NCBI GenBank assembly: GCA_003527225.1
Contig: DPXQ01000030.1
Span: 1 to 7,361, forward strand
DNA from: Rhizobium sp.
GTDB taxonomy: Bacteria > Pseudomonadota > Alphaproteobacteria > Rhizobiales > Rhizobiaceae
Length of the DNA stretch: 7,361 nt
Direction of reading: 5' to 3'
The first letter of the stretch is position 1. Each line of letters opens with the position of its first letter. The notes below the pieces were generated by a model. The model was not told where the DNA came from and made no database searches. It was given only the letters and a program-made list of their open reading frames with translations. Below are positions 1 through 6,336 of the stretch, piece after piece. Made by a program: the position numbers and the translations under genes.

Positions 1-48
1 AAACAAGTCAACCAACAATTTTCAAGAAACTGTCATTTTCAACTATCC

Positions 49-69
49 CATTGTATTTGCATAACAATG
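49..69. promoter_or_regulatory. Inverted repeat, possible operator in the leader
   Basis: A perfect 6-bp inverted repeat, CATTGT-N9-ACAATG, sits in the AT-rich first 70 bases, about 170 bp upstream of the first gene's start. Its 21-bp size fits a dimeric regulator (LysR, GntR or Lrp-like), but no known consensus was matched. A weak sigma-70-like pair overlaps it on the plus strand (TTTCAA near 37, CATAAC near 60). A TACAAT hexamer on the minus strand (55-50) could serve a divergent gene lying left of the window. The rest of 1-239 shows no gene I can support. That the repeat is an operator is inference. Confidence 0.3.
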
Positions 70-229
70 TTGATTGCGACGGAGGCAGGCGATCAGGATC
101 GATCGATTCCACCCCGACATTCGCCAGATCCCGCCCAGTGCCGCCCCGATACCGGCCTCTTTTGAGGGTGCCGACAAATTCACGCTTGAACGACCGGGCA
201 TGCTTGTTAGTGTCAGCCCGCATCTTGAT

Positions 230-235
230 GGAGAG
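230..235 (+). promoter_or_regulatory. Ribosome binding site deciding the start of the cyclodeaminase-family gene
   Basis: GGAGAG lies 4 bp before the ATG at 240. The frame stays open upstream to a TTG at 51 and an ATG at 228, but neither has a comparable Shine-Dalgarno sequence. The residues before 240 also do not resemble the start of the family. Confidence 0.6.
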
Positions 236-239
236 TTAC

Positions 240-1196
240 ATGCTGGTTCTGAATGAAGCCGAGACGGCAAGCGCCCTTGCCTGGCCCGATCTCATCGAAG
301 CGATCGAGTCCATGTTTTCCGGTCCCTGCGTCATGCCCGTCCGTCATCATCATGACGTCGATGTTCCGGGGGAGGCGCATGCGACGCTGCTGCTGATGCC
401 AGCCTGGGTCCCAGGCCGCTATATCGGGGTAAAGCTCGTTTCGGTCTTTCCGGACAACCACCTGCGTGGCCTGCCAGCGATCCATGGCAGCTATCTCCTG
501 TCATCAGGCAAGACCGGCGAGATGCTGGCGGCGATCGACGGGGGAGAGCTGACCGCTCGGCGCACGGCCGCCGCTTCGGCGCTTGCAGGCAAATACCTCG
601 CCCGCAAGGACGCGGAAAGCATGCTGGTGGTCGGCACCGGTCGACTTTCGCTCAACCTTATACAAGCCCATGCGTCGGTCCGCCCGCTCAAGCATTTTTC
701 CATCTGGGGCCGCTCGCGCGCCAACGCGGAGAAGATTGCCGAGGACGCGCGGCAACTGGGCTTTGACGCCGTCGCCTGCACCGACCTCGAGCATACAGCA
801 CGTGAAGCAGATGTGATCTCGTGCGCAACACTCTCTCACGAACCGCTGATCCATGGGACCTGGCTCAAGCCCGGCGCCCATCTCGATCTCGTCGGCGCCT
901 TCAAGCCGACCATGCGCGAAAGCGACGATGACGCGGTACGCCGCTCGCATATCTATGTCGATACCCGCGCCGGCGCGCTCAGCGAGGCCGGCGATATCGT
1001 TCAGCCAATCGAAAGCGGCGTCATCAGACGCGACGACATTCGCGGCGAGCTTTCGGAGCTCATCAAGGGCAGCGTTACAGCCCGGAGCTCCGAAGAAGCA
1101 ATTACGCTTTTCAAATCGGTCGGTGCTGCGCTCGAGGATCTCGCCGGTGCGATTCTCGCCTATGAGACTGTCACGGGCAGGACCGTCCGCGATTGA
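240..1196 (+). CDS. Ornithine cyclodeaminase/mu-crystallin family protein, probably a ketimine (delta1-pyrroline-2-carboxylate) reductase
   Basis: The 318-residue product has the usual family length and fold order: a substrate/dimerisation part, then an NAD(P)-binding Rossmann domain. Visible motifs are the substrate-contact lysine in GVKLVSVFP (K65), LTARRTAAASALA (103-115, with R108 at the conserved arginine) and the dinucleotide loop VVGTGRLSLNL (130-140). The next conserved segment reads DLVGAFKPTMRE (216-227). True ornithine cyclodeaminases carry a catalytic aspartate here (Asp228 in the Pseudomonas putida enzyme), but this protein has Phe221. The GAFxPxMRE form is the one I associate with NAD(P)H-dependent reductases of cyclic imines such as delta1-pyrroline-2-carboxylate, from hydroxyproline or D-amino acid breakdown. 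Ornithine deamination is therefore less likely than imine reduction. The exact substrate is unknown. It is the first gene of a tight rightward cluster; hrpB starts 5 bp after its stop. Start chosen from the GGAGAG at 230-235. Confidence 0.88.
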   Translation: MLVLNEAETASALAWPDLIEAIESMFSGPCVMPVRHHHDVDVPGEAHATLLLMPAWVPGRYIGVKLVSVFPDNHLRGLPAIHGSYLLSSGKTGEMLAAIDGGELTARRTAAASALAGKYLARKDAESMLVVGTGRLSLNLIQAHASVRPLKHFSIWGRSRANAEKIAEDARQLGFDAVACTDLEHTAREADVISCATLSHEPLIHGTWLKPGAHLDLVGAFKPTMRESDDDAVRRSHIYVDTRAGALSEAGDIVQPIESGVIRRDDIRGELSELIKGSVTARSSEEAITLFKSVGAALEDLAGAILAYETVTGRTVRD

Positions 1197-1201
1197 CGAT
1201 C

Positions 1202-3661
1202 ATGCCCGCCCTGCCGCAGCTTCCCGTTACCGAGGTATTGCCCGCCATAGGCTCGGCTCTCGATGACGGCAATCGAGCCATTCTTTCCGCACCACCCGGG
1301 GCCGGCAAGACGACGATCGTGCCGCTCTATCTTCTGGACCGGCCCTGGCGCCGTGACGGCACGATCATCCTGCTGGAGCCGCGCCGGCTTGCCGCCCGTG
1401 CTGCCGCCGGTCGTTTGGCCTCGCTGATTGGCGAGACCGTCGGCGAGACCGTCGGCTATCGCATGCGCCTCGACAACCGGATCTCAGCCCGAACGCGCAT
1501 TGAGGTGGTCACCGAAGGGGTCTTTGCGCGAATGATTCTCGATGATCCGGAATTGCAGGGTATTTCGGCCGTGATCTTCGACGAATTCCACGAGCGCTCG
1601 CTGGATGCTGATTTCGGCCTGGCGTTGGCGCTTGACGCGCAGTGCGCTTTCAGACCCGACCTCAAGCTTCTCGTCATGTCGGCGACGCTCGATATCGAGC
1701 GCATATCAGCGCTGCTCGGCGGCCCACCCACTATCATCAGCGAAGGGCGCAGTTTCCCGATCGAAATCCGCTACCGCGATCGGCCGGGGGGCGAAAGGAT
1801 CGAGGACGCCATGACCGCCGCGATTGTCGATGCGCTCGCATCGGAAGAAGGCTCAATCCTCGCCTTCCTTCCAGGACAGGCTGAAATCCGTCGGGTCGCC
1901 GAGCGCCTGGAGGGGCGGGTCGGGCCGTCGATCGTCATTGCCCCTCTCTATGGCAATCTCACGCAGAAGGAACAGGATATGGCGATCCGACCGATCGGCG
2001 AGGGGGCGCGCAAGATCGTTCTTGCAACTTCGATCGCCGAGACGTCGATCACCATCGATGGCGTGCGCATCGTCGTCGATAGCGGGCTGCAGCGGCTTCC
2101 CGTCTTCGAAGCCTCGACCGGCATTACCCGGCTCGAGACGGTTCGCGTCTCCCGCGCCTCGGCCGACCAGCGCGCCGGGCGTGCGGGGCGTACGGAGGCC
2201 GGTATCGCTATCCGTCTCTGGCACGCGGGCCAGACGGCCGCCCTTCCGGCCTTCACACCGCCAGAACTCCTTGCAAGCGATCTTTCGAGCCTTGTGCTCG
2301 ACATGGCACATTGGGGCGTTCAGGATCCGGCGGCACTCTCCTTCATCGACCAGCCCCCTACAGCGGCACTGAAGGAAGCGCGGGCGCTGCTCACGCTGCT
2401 CGGCGCTCTCGATGCTCAAGGCGGTCTGACCCCGCAGGGGCGAAAGATGCGAGAGCTCGGCCTGCCGCCGCGTCTTGCCGCCATGGCCATTTCCGCGGCC
2501 GCGGAGGGAAACGGGCCGGAAGCCTGTCTTCTTGCGGTCCTTTTGACGGAACAGGGCCTTGGCGGCCCGAGCATCGATCTTGAGGAACGCCTGCGCCGCT
2601 TCAAGACGGAAAGCGGCGAACGTTCCGCTTCGGCACGCAAGCTCGCGGCACGGCTCGCCGCCAGCCTTCCCAAGAGCGGCACCAGGGCCGAGCCATCTAC
2701 GGCTGGCCGGCTTCTCCTCCATGCCTATCCGGACCGCATAGCTTTGCAGCGCGGCGGCCGCGGGCGTTTCGTCATGGCGAACGGCCGTGGCGCAGAGATC
2801 GGAGAGACCGAAAGGCTGGCGGGTTCAGAAATGCTGGTGATCGCGGACCTTACGGGGCGCGCCGCTCGCGGCCGTGTCCTTGCCGCCGCCGAGATCGCGC
2901 GCGCCGAGGTCGAGGTCCACCTGCCAGATGCCATACGCCGCGTCGAGGAATGTGTTTTCGATATGAGCAGTCGCCAGGTACGGGCCCGCCGCGTGACCCG
3001 CCTCGGCGCGATCATCCTCGACGAGACACCCTTGCCTCGGCCAGTCGGAGAGCAGGCGGCCGCAGCGCTCGCGGATGGCGTACGTCAACTCGGACTATCA
3101 ACGCTGCCTTTTTCAAAGGAGGCGGAACAGCTGCGGCAACGGCTGGGCTTTCTTCACCGGACACTCGGTGAGCCTTGGCCCGATGTCAGCGATGCAGCAC
3201 TCGTCGAACGACTCGGCGAGTGGTTCACACCGTTCCAGACGAAAGTGCGCGGGCTCGACGAGGTCCCTACGTCGAGTCTGACCGGGGGCCTGATGTCGCT
3301 CGTTCCACACGGTTTGCAGCGCGAACTCGACCGCCTTGCTCCGACACACTTCCGGGCGCCGACCGGGCACAGTCATCCTATCCGCTATGACGGCGAAGAA
3401 CCGGTCCTTGCGATCCGCGTCCAGGAACTTTTCGGCCTCAAGGCCCATCCGGTCATCGGCGGCGGCAAACTGCCGCTCGTCCTGGAGTTGACCTCACCGG
3501 CGCACAGGCCGATTCAGACGACGCGCGACTTGCCGGGTTTCTGGGCCGGATCATGGAGGGACGTCCGGACCGAGATGCGCGGACGCTATCCGAAACATCC
3601 CTGGCCGGAAAACCCGGCGGAAGCCCCGCCGACGACACGGGCAAAACCGCGTGGTACATAA
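1202..3661 (+). CDS. hrpB: ATP-dependent helicase HrpB (DEAH/RHA family)
   Basis: This 819-residue protein is full length for HrpB, a cytoplasmic superfamily 2 RNA-helicase-like ATPase of uncertain substrate. The helicase motifs appear in order: Walker A APPGAGKTT (30-38), motif Ia LLEPRRLAAR (57-66), motif II DEFH (127-130; HrpB typically has DEFH rather than DEAH), motif III SAT (160-162), motif V LATSIAETSITIDG (274-287) and motif VI QRAGRAGR (323-330). Helicase-associated and HrpB-specific C-terminal domains follow, ending in the family's typical YPKHPWPENP and RAKPRGT tail. The ATG at 1202 gives the usual N-terminus. An in-frame TTG at 1193 overlaps the previous stop (1194-1196) and would add three residues. 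Either start implies translational coupling to the upstream gene. No strong ribosome binding site is visible. Its cellular role in alphaproteobacteria is poorly known. Confidence 0.95.
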   Translation: MPALPQLPVTEVLPAIGSALDDGNRAILSAPPGAGKTTIVPLYLLDRPWRRDGTIILLEPRRLAARAAAGRLASLIGETVGETVGYRMRLDNRISARTRIEVVTEGVFARMILDDPELQGISAVIFDEFHERSLDADFGLALALDAQCAFRPDLKLLVMSATLDIERISALLGGPPTIISEGRSFPIEIRYRDRPGGERIEDAMTAAIVDALASEEGSILAFLPGQAEIRRVAERLEGRVGPSIVIAPLYGNLTQKEQDMAIRPIGEGARKIVLATSIAETSITIDGVRIVVDSGLQRLPVFEASTGITRLETVRVSRASADQRAGRAGRTEAGIAIRLWHAGQTAALPAFTPPELLASDLSSLVLDMAHWGVQDPAALSFIDQPPTAALKEARALLTLLGALDAQGGLTPQGRKMRELGLPPRLAAMAISAAAEGNGPEACLLAVLLTEQGLGGPSIDLEERLRRFKTESGERSASARKLAARLAASLPKSGTRAEPSTAGRLLLHAYPDRIALQRGGRGRFVMANGRGAEIGETERLAGSEMLVIADLTGRAARGRVLAAAEIARAEVEVHLPDAIRRVEECVFDMSSRQVRARRVTRLGAIILDETPLPRPVGEQAAAALADGVRQLGLSTLPFSKEAEQLRQRLGFLHRTLGEPWPDVSDAALVERLGEWFTPFQTKVRGLDEVPTSSLTGGLMSLVPHGLQRELDRLAPTHFRAPTGHSHPIRYDGEEPVLAIRVQELFGLKAHPVIGGGKLPLVLELTSPAHRPIQTTRDLPGFWAGSWRDVRTEMRGRYPKHPWPENPAEAPPTTRAKPRGT

Positions 3662-3675
3662 GCGAAGACACTCGC

Positions 3676-3679
3676 GGAG
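3676..3679 (+). promoter_or_regulatory. Ribosome binding site of actS
   Basis: GGAG lies 8 bp before the ATG at 3688, inside the 26-bp gap after hrpB. The frame is open upstream to 3553, but that stretch overlaps the hrpB C-terminal coding sequence and has no comparable site. This supports 3688 as the start. Confidence 0.6.
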
Positions 3680-3687
3680 CACAGCTG

Positions 3688-4992
3688 ATGGCAAGATCCG
3701 ACATTGAAGCGCAACCGGGACCCTCGAGCCAGCGCCTGCGGCTGCAGACGCTGGTGCGGTTGCGCTGGGTCGCGGTGGCCGGGCAAAGCATCACGGTCCT
3801 GATCGTTGCTTTCTGGTTGCAGTTTCCGTTGCCGCTACTGACATGCGCTCTCCTGATCGGAGCACTTGCGGCGGCGAACTTCTGGCTTGCCGTCGTCTTT
3901 CCACCCACCCATCGGCTGGAGCCGCTCGCCGCCTTCGCTGTGCTCGGACTGGATCTCCTGCAACTGGGCGCGCTGCTCTTCATTACCGGCGGACTTTCCA
4001 ATCCCTTCGCACCGCTGATCTGCGTTACCGTGATCATCTCCTTTGCGTCGCAACCACCGAAACACTCCCTGGCCTTGATGGTTCTGGCCATGCTCAGCAT
4101 AACGATGCTCGCGTTTTCACCCTATCCCCTGCCCTGGTATCCCGGCGAAGTCCTCAAGACGCAGATGGTCATGCAGATCGGCGTCTGGTGCTCGATCGCC
4201 TCGATGATGGCCTTTGCCGCCTTCTATGTATATCGTGTGTCACAGGAAGCATCACTTCTCGCTGACGCCCTTTCGGCCACCGAGCTCGTCCTCCAAAGGG
4301 AAAAGCACCTGTCTCAACTCGATGGACTGGCTGCAGCCGCAGCACACGAGCTCGGGACGCCACTTGCAACCATCAGCGTTGTTGCGAAGGAAATGGAACG
4401 TGAACTGGGCCAGGACGAGCGCTTCGGCGAGGACGTCCAACTGCTTCGAAGCCAGAGCGAGCGTTGCCGCGATATTCTACGGCGGCTGACCACACTTCCG
4501 TCCGAGGGCGAGGCCCATATGCGGCGGCTGCCCCTGTCATCGCTGATTGAGGAGGTACTAGCGCCCCATCGCGAATTCGGCATCAAGCTGGAACTGATCG
4601 AAAAATCCACGCGAGCGAGCGAACCAGTGGGCGTGCGCAACGCCGCTATCCTGTACGGTCTTGGCAACCTGATCGAAAACGCCATCGATTTTGCTCGCGA
4701 GAAGGTCACCGTTACCGTCGAGCACAATGCGGACAAAGTCATGATTGTTATCGAAGACGACGGCCAGGGATACTCCCAGGATATCCTGCAGCGCATCGGC
4801 GAGCCCTATGTCACGCGCCGGCCGAGGGAGGACCGGGCAGGCGGATTGGGTCTCGGCCTCTTCATCGCCAAGACCCTGCTTGAACGTTCGGGCGCGGTAC
4901 TTCGCTTTGAGAACGGCAGCGCCGAACATCCGGGTGCACGTGTTTCGATAGCTTGGCCAAGGCGGCTTATGGAGGCCGATTCGACAAAATGA
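3688..4992 (+). CDS. actS: Redox-sensing membrane histidine kinase ActS (RegB/PrrB family)
   Basis: A 434-residue inner-membrane sensor kinase. About six hydrophobic segments fill residues 24-181 (roughly 24-45, 49-71, 80-100, 108-120, 127-144 and 158-181). The RegB-family signature GGxxNPF is present as GGLSNPF (101-107), a region linked to ubiquinone sensing in RegB. The phosphoacceptor is H220 in AAAAHELGTPLATI. Cys260 in SERCRDIL matches the redox-active cysteine of RegB (Cys265 in Rhodobacter capsulatus). The ATPase domain has an N box (NLIENA, 327-332), a G1 box (EDDGQGY, 356-362) and a G2 box (GGLGLGLF, 385-392). No essential residue is missing. By family knowledge it autophosphorylates under reducing or low-oxygen conditions and phosphorylates ActR, whose gene is just downstream. 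In Sinorhizobium the pair is needed for acid tolerance and affects microaerobic and carbon-fixation genes. It probably shares a transcript with hrpB. Confidence 0.95.
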   Translation: MARSDIEAQPGPSSQRLRLQTLVRLRWVAVAGQSITVLIVAFWLQFPLPLLTCALLIGALAAANFWLAVVFPPTHRLEPLAAFAVLGLDLLQLGALLFITGGLSNPFAPLICVTVIISFASQPPKHSLALMVLAMLSITMLAFSPYPLPWYPGEVLKTQMVMQIGVWCSIASMMAFAAFYVYRVSQEASLLADALSATELVLQREKHLSQLDGLAAAAAHELGTPLATISVVAKEMERELGQDERFGEDVQLLRSQSERCRDILRRLTTLPSEGEAHMRRLPLSSLIEEVLAPHREFGIKLELIEKSTRASEPVGVRNAAILYGLGNLIENAIDFAREKVTVTVEHNADKVMIVIEDDGQGYSQDILQRIGEPYVTRRPREDRAGGLGLGLFIAKTLLERSGAVLRFENGSAEHPGARVSIAWPRRLMEADSTK

Positions 4993-5011
4993 CTTTACCG
5001 CCCTTGCATAA

Positions 5012-5028
5012 GTGGCCATAACGCCCAC
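5012..5028. promoter_or_regulatory. Dyad in the actS-actR gap, possible control site for actR
   Basis: The 74-bp gap between actS and actR contains GTGG-N9-CCAC (5012-5028). It begins GTGGC, which fits the left half of the loose RegA-type site GYGGCRNNTTNNCGC, but the TT core and the CGC half do not match. A weak -35-like TTGCAT lies at 5004-5009 with no convincing -10. This may be an autoregulatory site or chance; the call is tentative. Confidence 0.2.
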
Positions 5029-5052
5029 GTAACTTGGATATGCACGCCCTGC

Positions 5053-5057
5053 AGGGA
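5053..5057 (+). promoter_or_regulatory. Ribosome binding site of actR
   Basis: AGGGA lies 9 bp before the ATG at 5067. In-frame alternatives at 5040 (ATG) and 5034 (TTG) have no purine-rich site at a suitable distance, so 5067 is preferred. Confidence 0.5.
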
Positions 5058-5066
5058 TGTCACGTC

Positions 5067-5663
5067 ATGACAGATAATGTTCCATCGGAATCCAACGCTC
5101 GCCGCCCAGCGGGCACGACGGCAAATGATCCGCTCGGCCCCGATCCCAGCCTGCTGATCGTAGACGACGATGCCCCTTTTCTGCGTCGGCTTGCACGCGC
5201 AATGGAATCGCGAGGCTTCACTGTCGACATCGCTGCATCGGTGGCGGAAGGAATCGCCAAGTCCAAGACAACCCCGCCCAAATATGCCGTGATTGACCTG
5301 CGGCTTGGCGACGGCAATGGACTGGACGTGATCGAAGCCATCCGGGAGCGGCGTGACGATACCAAGATCGTCGTCCTGACCGGTTATGGAAACATCGCCA
5401 CGGCAGTAACCGCAGTCAAACTCGGCGCGCTCGATTATCTTTCAAAGCCTGCGGATGCCGACGACGTATTCAATGCGCTCACCCAGCGGCCCGGAGAGAA
5501 GGCCGAGGTCCCGGAAAATCCGATGTCGGCCGATCGCGTCCGTTGGGAGCATATCCAGCGGGTTTATGAGAATTGTGACCGCAACGTCTCGGAAACGGCC
5601 CGGCGGCTGAACATGCATCGCCGGACCTTGCAGCGCATCCTTGCCAAACGCGCGCCGAAGTAG
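5067..5663 (+). CDS. actR: Response regulator ActR (RegA/PrrA family)
   Basis: A 198-residue two-domain regulator, the partner of ActS. A poorly conserved N-terminal tail of about 25 residues precedes the receiver domain (about 28-140). That domain has the acidic pocket DDD (33-35) in LLIVDDDAPFLRRLARAM, phosphoacceptor D77 in AVIDLRLGDGNGLD, T105 in VVLTGYGN and K127 in YLSKPAD. A short linker (PGEKAEVPENP) leads to a Fis-type helix-turn-helix at about 158-195, with a recognition helix around MHRRTLQRILAKR. This short, linker-plus-Fis architecture is typical of RegA/PrrA/ActR and is unlike OmpR or NtrC types. It binds DNA as a transcription factor, controlling redox-, oxygen- and acid-responsive genes in rhizobia. 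It follows actS by 74 bp and may have its own promoter. Its stop is 6 bp from the stop of the opposing mmcB. Confidence 0.95.
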   Translation: MTDNVPSESNARRPAGTTANDPLGPDPSLLIVDDDAPFLRRLARAMESRGFTVDIAASVAEGIAKSKTTPPKYAVIDLRLGDGNGLDVIEAIRERRDDTKIVVLTGYGNIATAVTAVKLGALDYLSKPADADDVFNALTQRPGEKAEVPENPMSADRVRWEHIQRVYENCDRNVSETARRLNMHRRTLQRILAKRAPK

Positions 5664-5669
5664 CCCCGA

Positions 5670-6158
5670 TCACTCATTTAGGCTCTGACGCGACGCGGCC
5701 CATTCCGCCAACATCAGCCGCTGCGCCGCCGTGCGCGAAAAATTGAGCGTAACGGCCTTGCGAGTGGCGGGAGCCAGCCGGTGTTCAGGTGCATCGCGCA
5801 CAATATGGGCTCCGTATCCATCCGAAAGCAGAAGACCGCAATCTTCGGGAAAGATCTCAAGCGGCACATCGGCATGAGTGGCGAAAAACAAGCGGTCACA
5901 ATGAGACCGGTAGTCCGGCCATTTGCGATCCACCCTGAAGTCCTCGATGGAGGATTTTATCTCAATGATCCAGATTTCCCCCTTCTCAGACAGGCTGACC
6001 AGATCCGCGCGACGACCGCTCGAAAGTGCGAGTTCGGGCAAGACCGCCTGCCGCATATTGTGCAACAGCGCCTGGACGCCACGACGTACCAGAAGCGCGC
6101 GCTCGGATTGCCGGCCGTCAATTAACGGGTTGTTAACAGCGATTGAAAGAATGGTCAT
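5670..6158 (-). CDS. mmcB: MmcB-family DNA repair protein (PD-(D/E)XK nuclease-like)
   Basis: A 162-residue protein of the MmcB family, named for mitomycin C resistance in Caulobacter crescentus. The family start NPLIDGRQSERALLVRRGVQ (10-29) is present. A PD-(D/E)XK-like core is visible: D52 in RRADLV, then E66 and K68 in WIIEIKSS, with further family residues in FRVDRKWPDYRSHCDRLFFA (74-93). This suggests a metal-dependent nuclease fold acting on damaged DNA; the activity is inferred from motif and family. The ATG at 6158 gives the usual N-terminus, whereas an upstream in-frame TTG at 6194 would add 12 residues of unfamiliar sequence. The ribosome binding site is weak (GCAGG about 9 bp upstream). 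The gene is divergent from the L,D-transpeptidase gene and converges on actR. A plus-strand frame runs open across it from 5923, but this is a shadow. Confidence 0.9.
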   Translation of the reverse strand: MTILSIAVNNPLIDGRQSERALLVRRGVQALLHNMRQAVLPELALSSGRRADLVSLSEKGEIWIIEIKSSIEDFRVDRKWPDYRSHCDRLFFATHADVPLEIFPEDCGLLLSDGYGAHIVRDAPEHRLAPATRKAVTLNFSRTAAQRLMLAEWAASRQSLNE

Positions 6159-6336
6159 CAATAGAGCCTGCCATGGGATCACTGCATGTTGCAAAAAAAC
6201 AATGCGGAGTCATTTTGCAGCGCCTAGCGCGCTTGTTATTAGCCCAACACTTGCCAAGGCAAATTTAATCCAAAATAAACCATATTCAAAGATGGTTGAG
6301 CCAGACCCATCGTCCCCGCAAAAACATGAGCTTTCC
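6159..6336. other. Divergent intergenic region between mmcB and the L,D-transpeptidase gene
   Basis: This 178-bp stretch is AT-richer than the genes around it and should hold the promoters of both divergent genes. It contains an A7 run (6193-6199), a small palindrome TGCA-TGT-TGCA (6183-6193) and TTGCC-AA-GGCAA (6251-6262). No GTTC or GAAC word occurs in it, so no alphaproteobacterial LexA box (GTTC-N7-GTTC) is present. No mmcB promoter could be assigned with confidence. Confidence 0.6.
6251..6279 (+). promoter_or_regulatory. Candidate sigma-70 promoter for the L,D-transpeptidase gene
   Basis: TTGCCA (6251-6256) and AATAAA (6274-6279) are 17 bp apart, in the AT-rich part of the divergent gap and about 58 bp before the ATG at 6337. 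The -35 match is good and the -10 only moderate. The -35 overlaps the inverted repeat TTGCC-AA-GGCAA (6251-6262), which could be an operator. Inferred from sequence alone. Confidence 0.3.

Noticed and set aside
154..172. Short hairpin CCTC-TTTT-GAGG in the leader
   Set aside because: The stem has only 4 bp, there is no T-run after it and flanking pairing is poor, so it is not credible as a terminator or structured RNA.
8..223. 71-codon open frame on the minus strand in the leader
   Set aside because: There is no ribosome binding site, the codon use is mixed, the last third runs into AT-rich non-coding-looking sequence, and no family is recognised.
51..239. N-terminal extension of the cyclodeaminase-family gene from a TTG at 51
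   Set aside because: The extra 63 residues do not resemble the family, and GGAGAG before the ATG at 240 marks a better start.
1430..1453. 12-bp direct tandem repeat (GGCGAGACCGTC twice) in hrpB, giving GETVGETVGY
   Set aside because: It aligns with the normal HrpB segment before GETVGYR without adding residues, so it is coincidental similarity rather than an insertion.
1853..2722. 289-codon open frame on the minus strand within hrpB
   Set aside because: It lies wholly antisense to the conserved helicase core, its product resembles no family, and long antisense frames are expected in GC-rich genes.
5923..6336. Upstream in-frame extension of the L,D-transpeptidase gene
   Set aside because: The extension is antisense to mmcB and would bury a clear lipoprotein signal peptide that begins at 6337.
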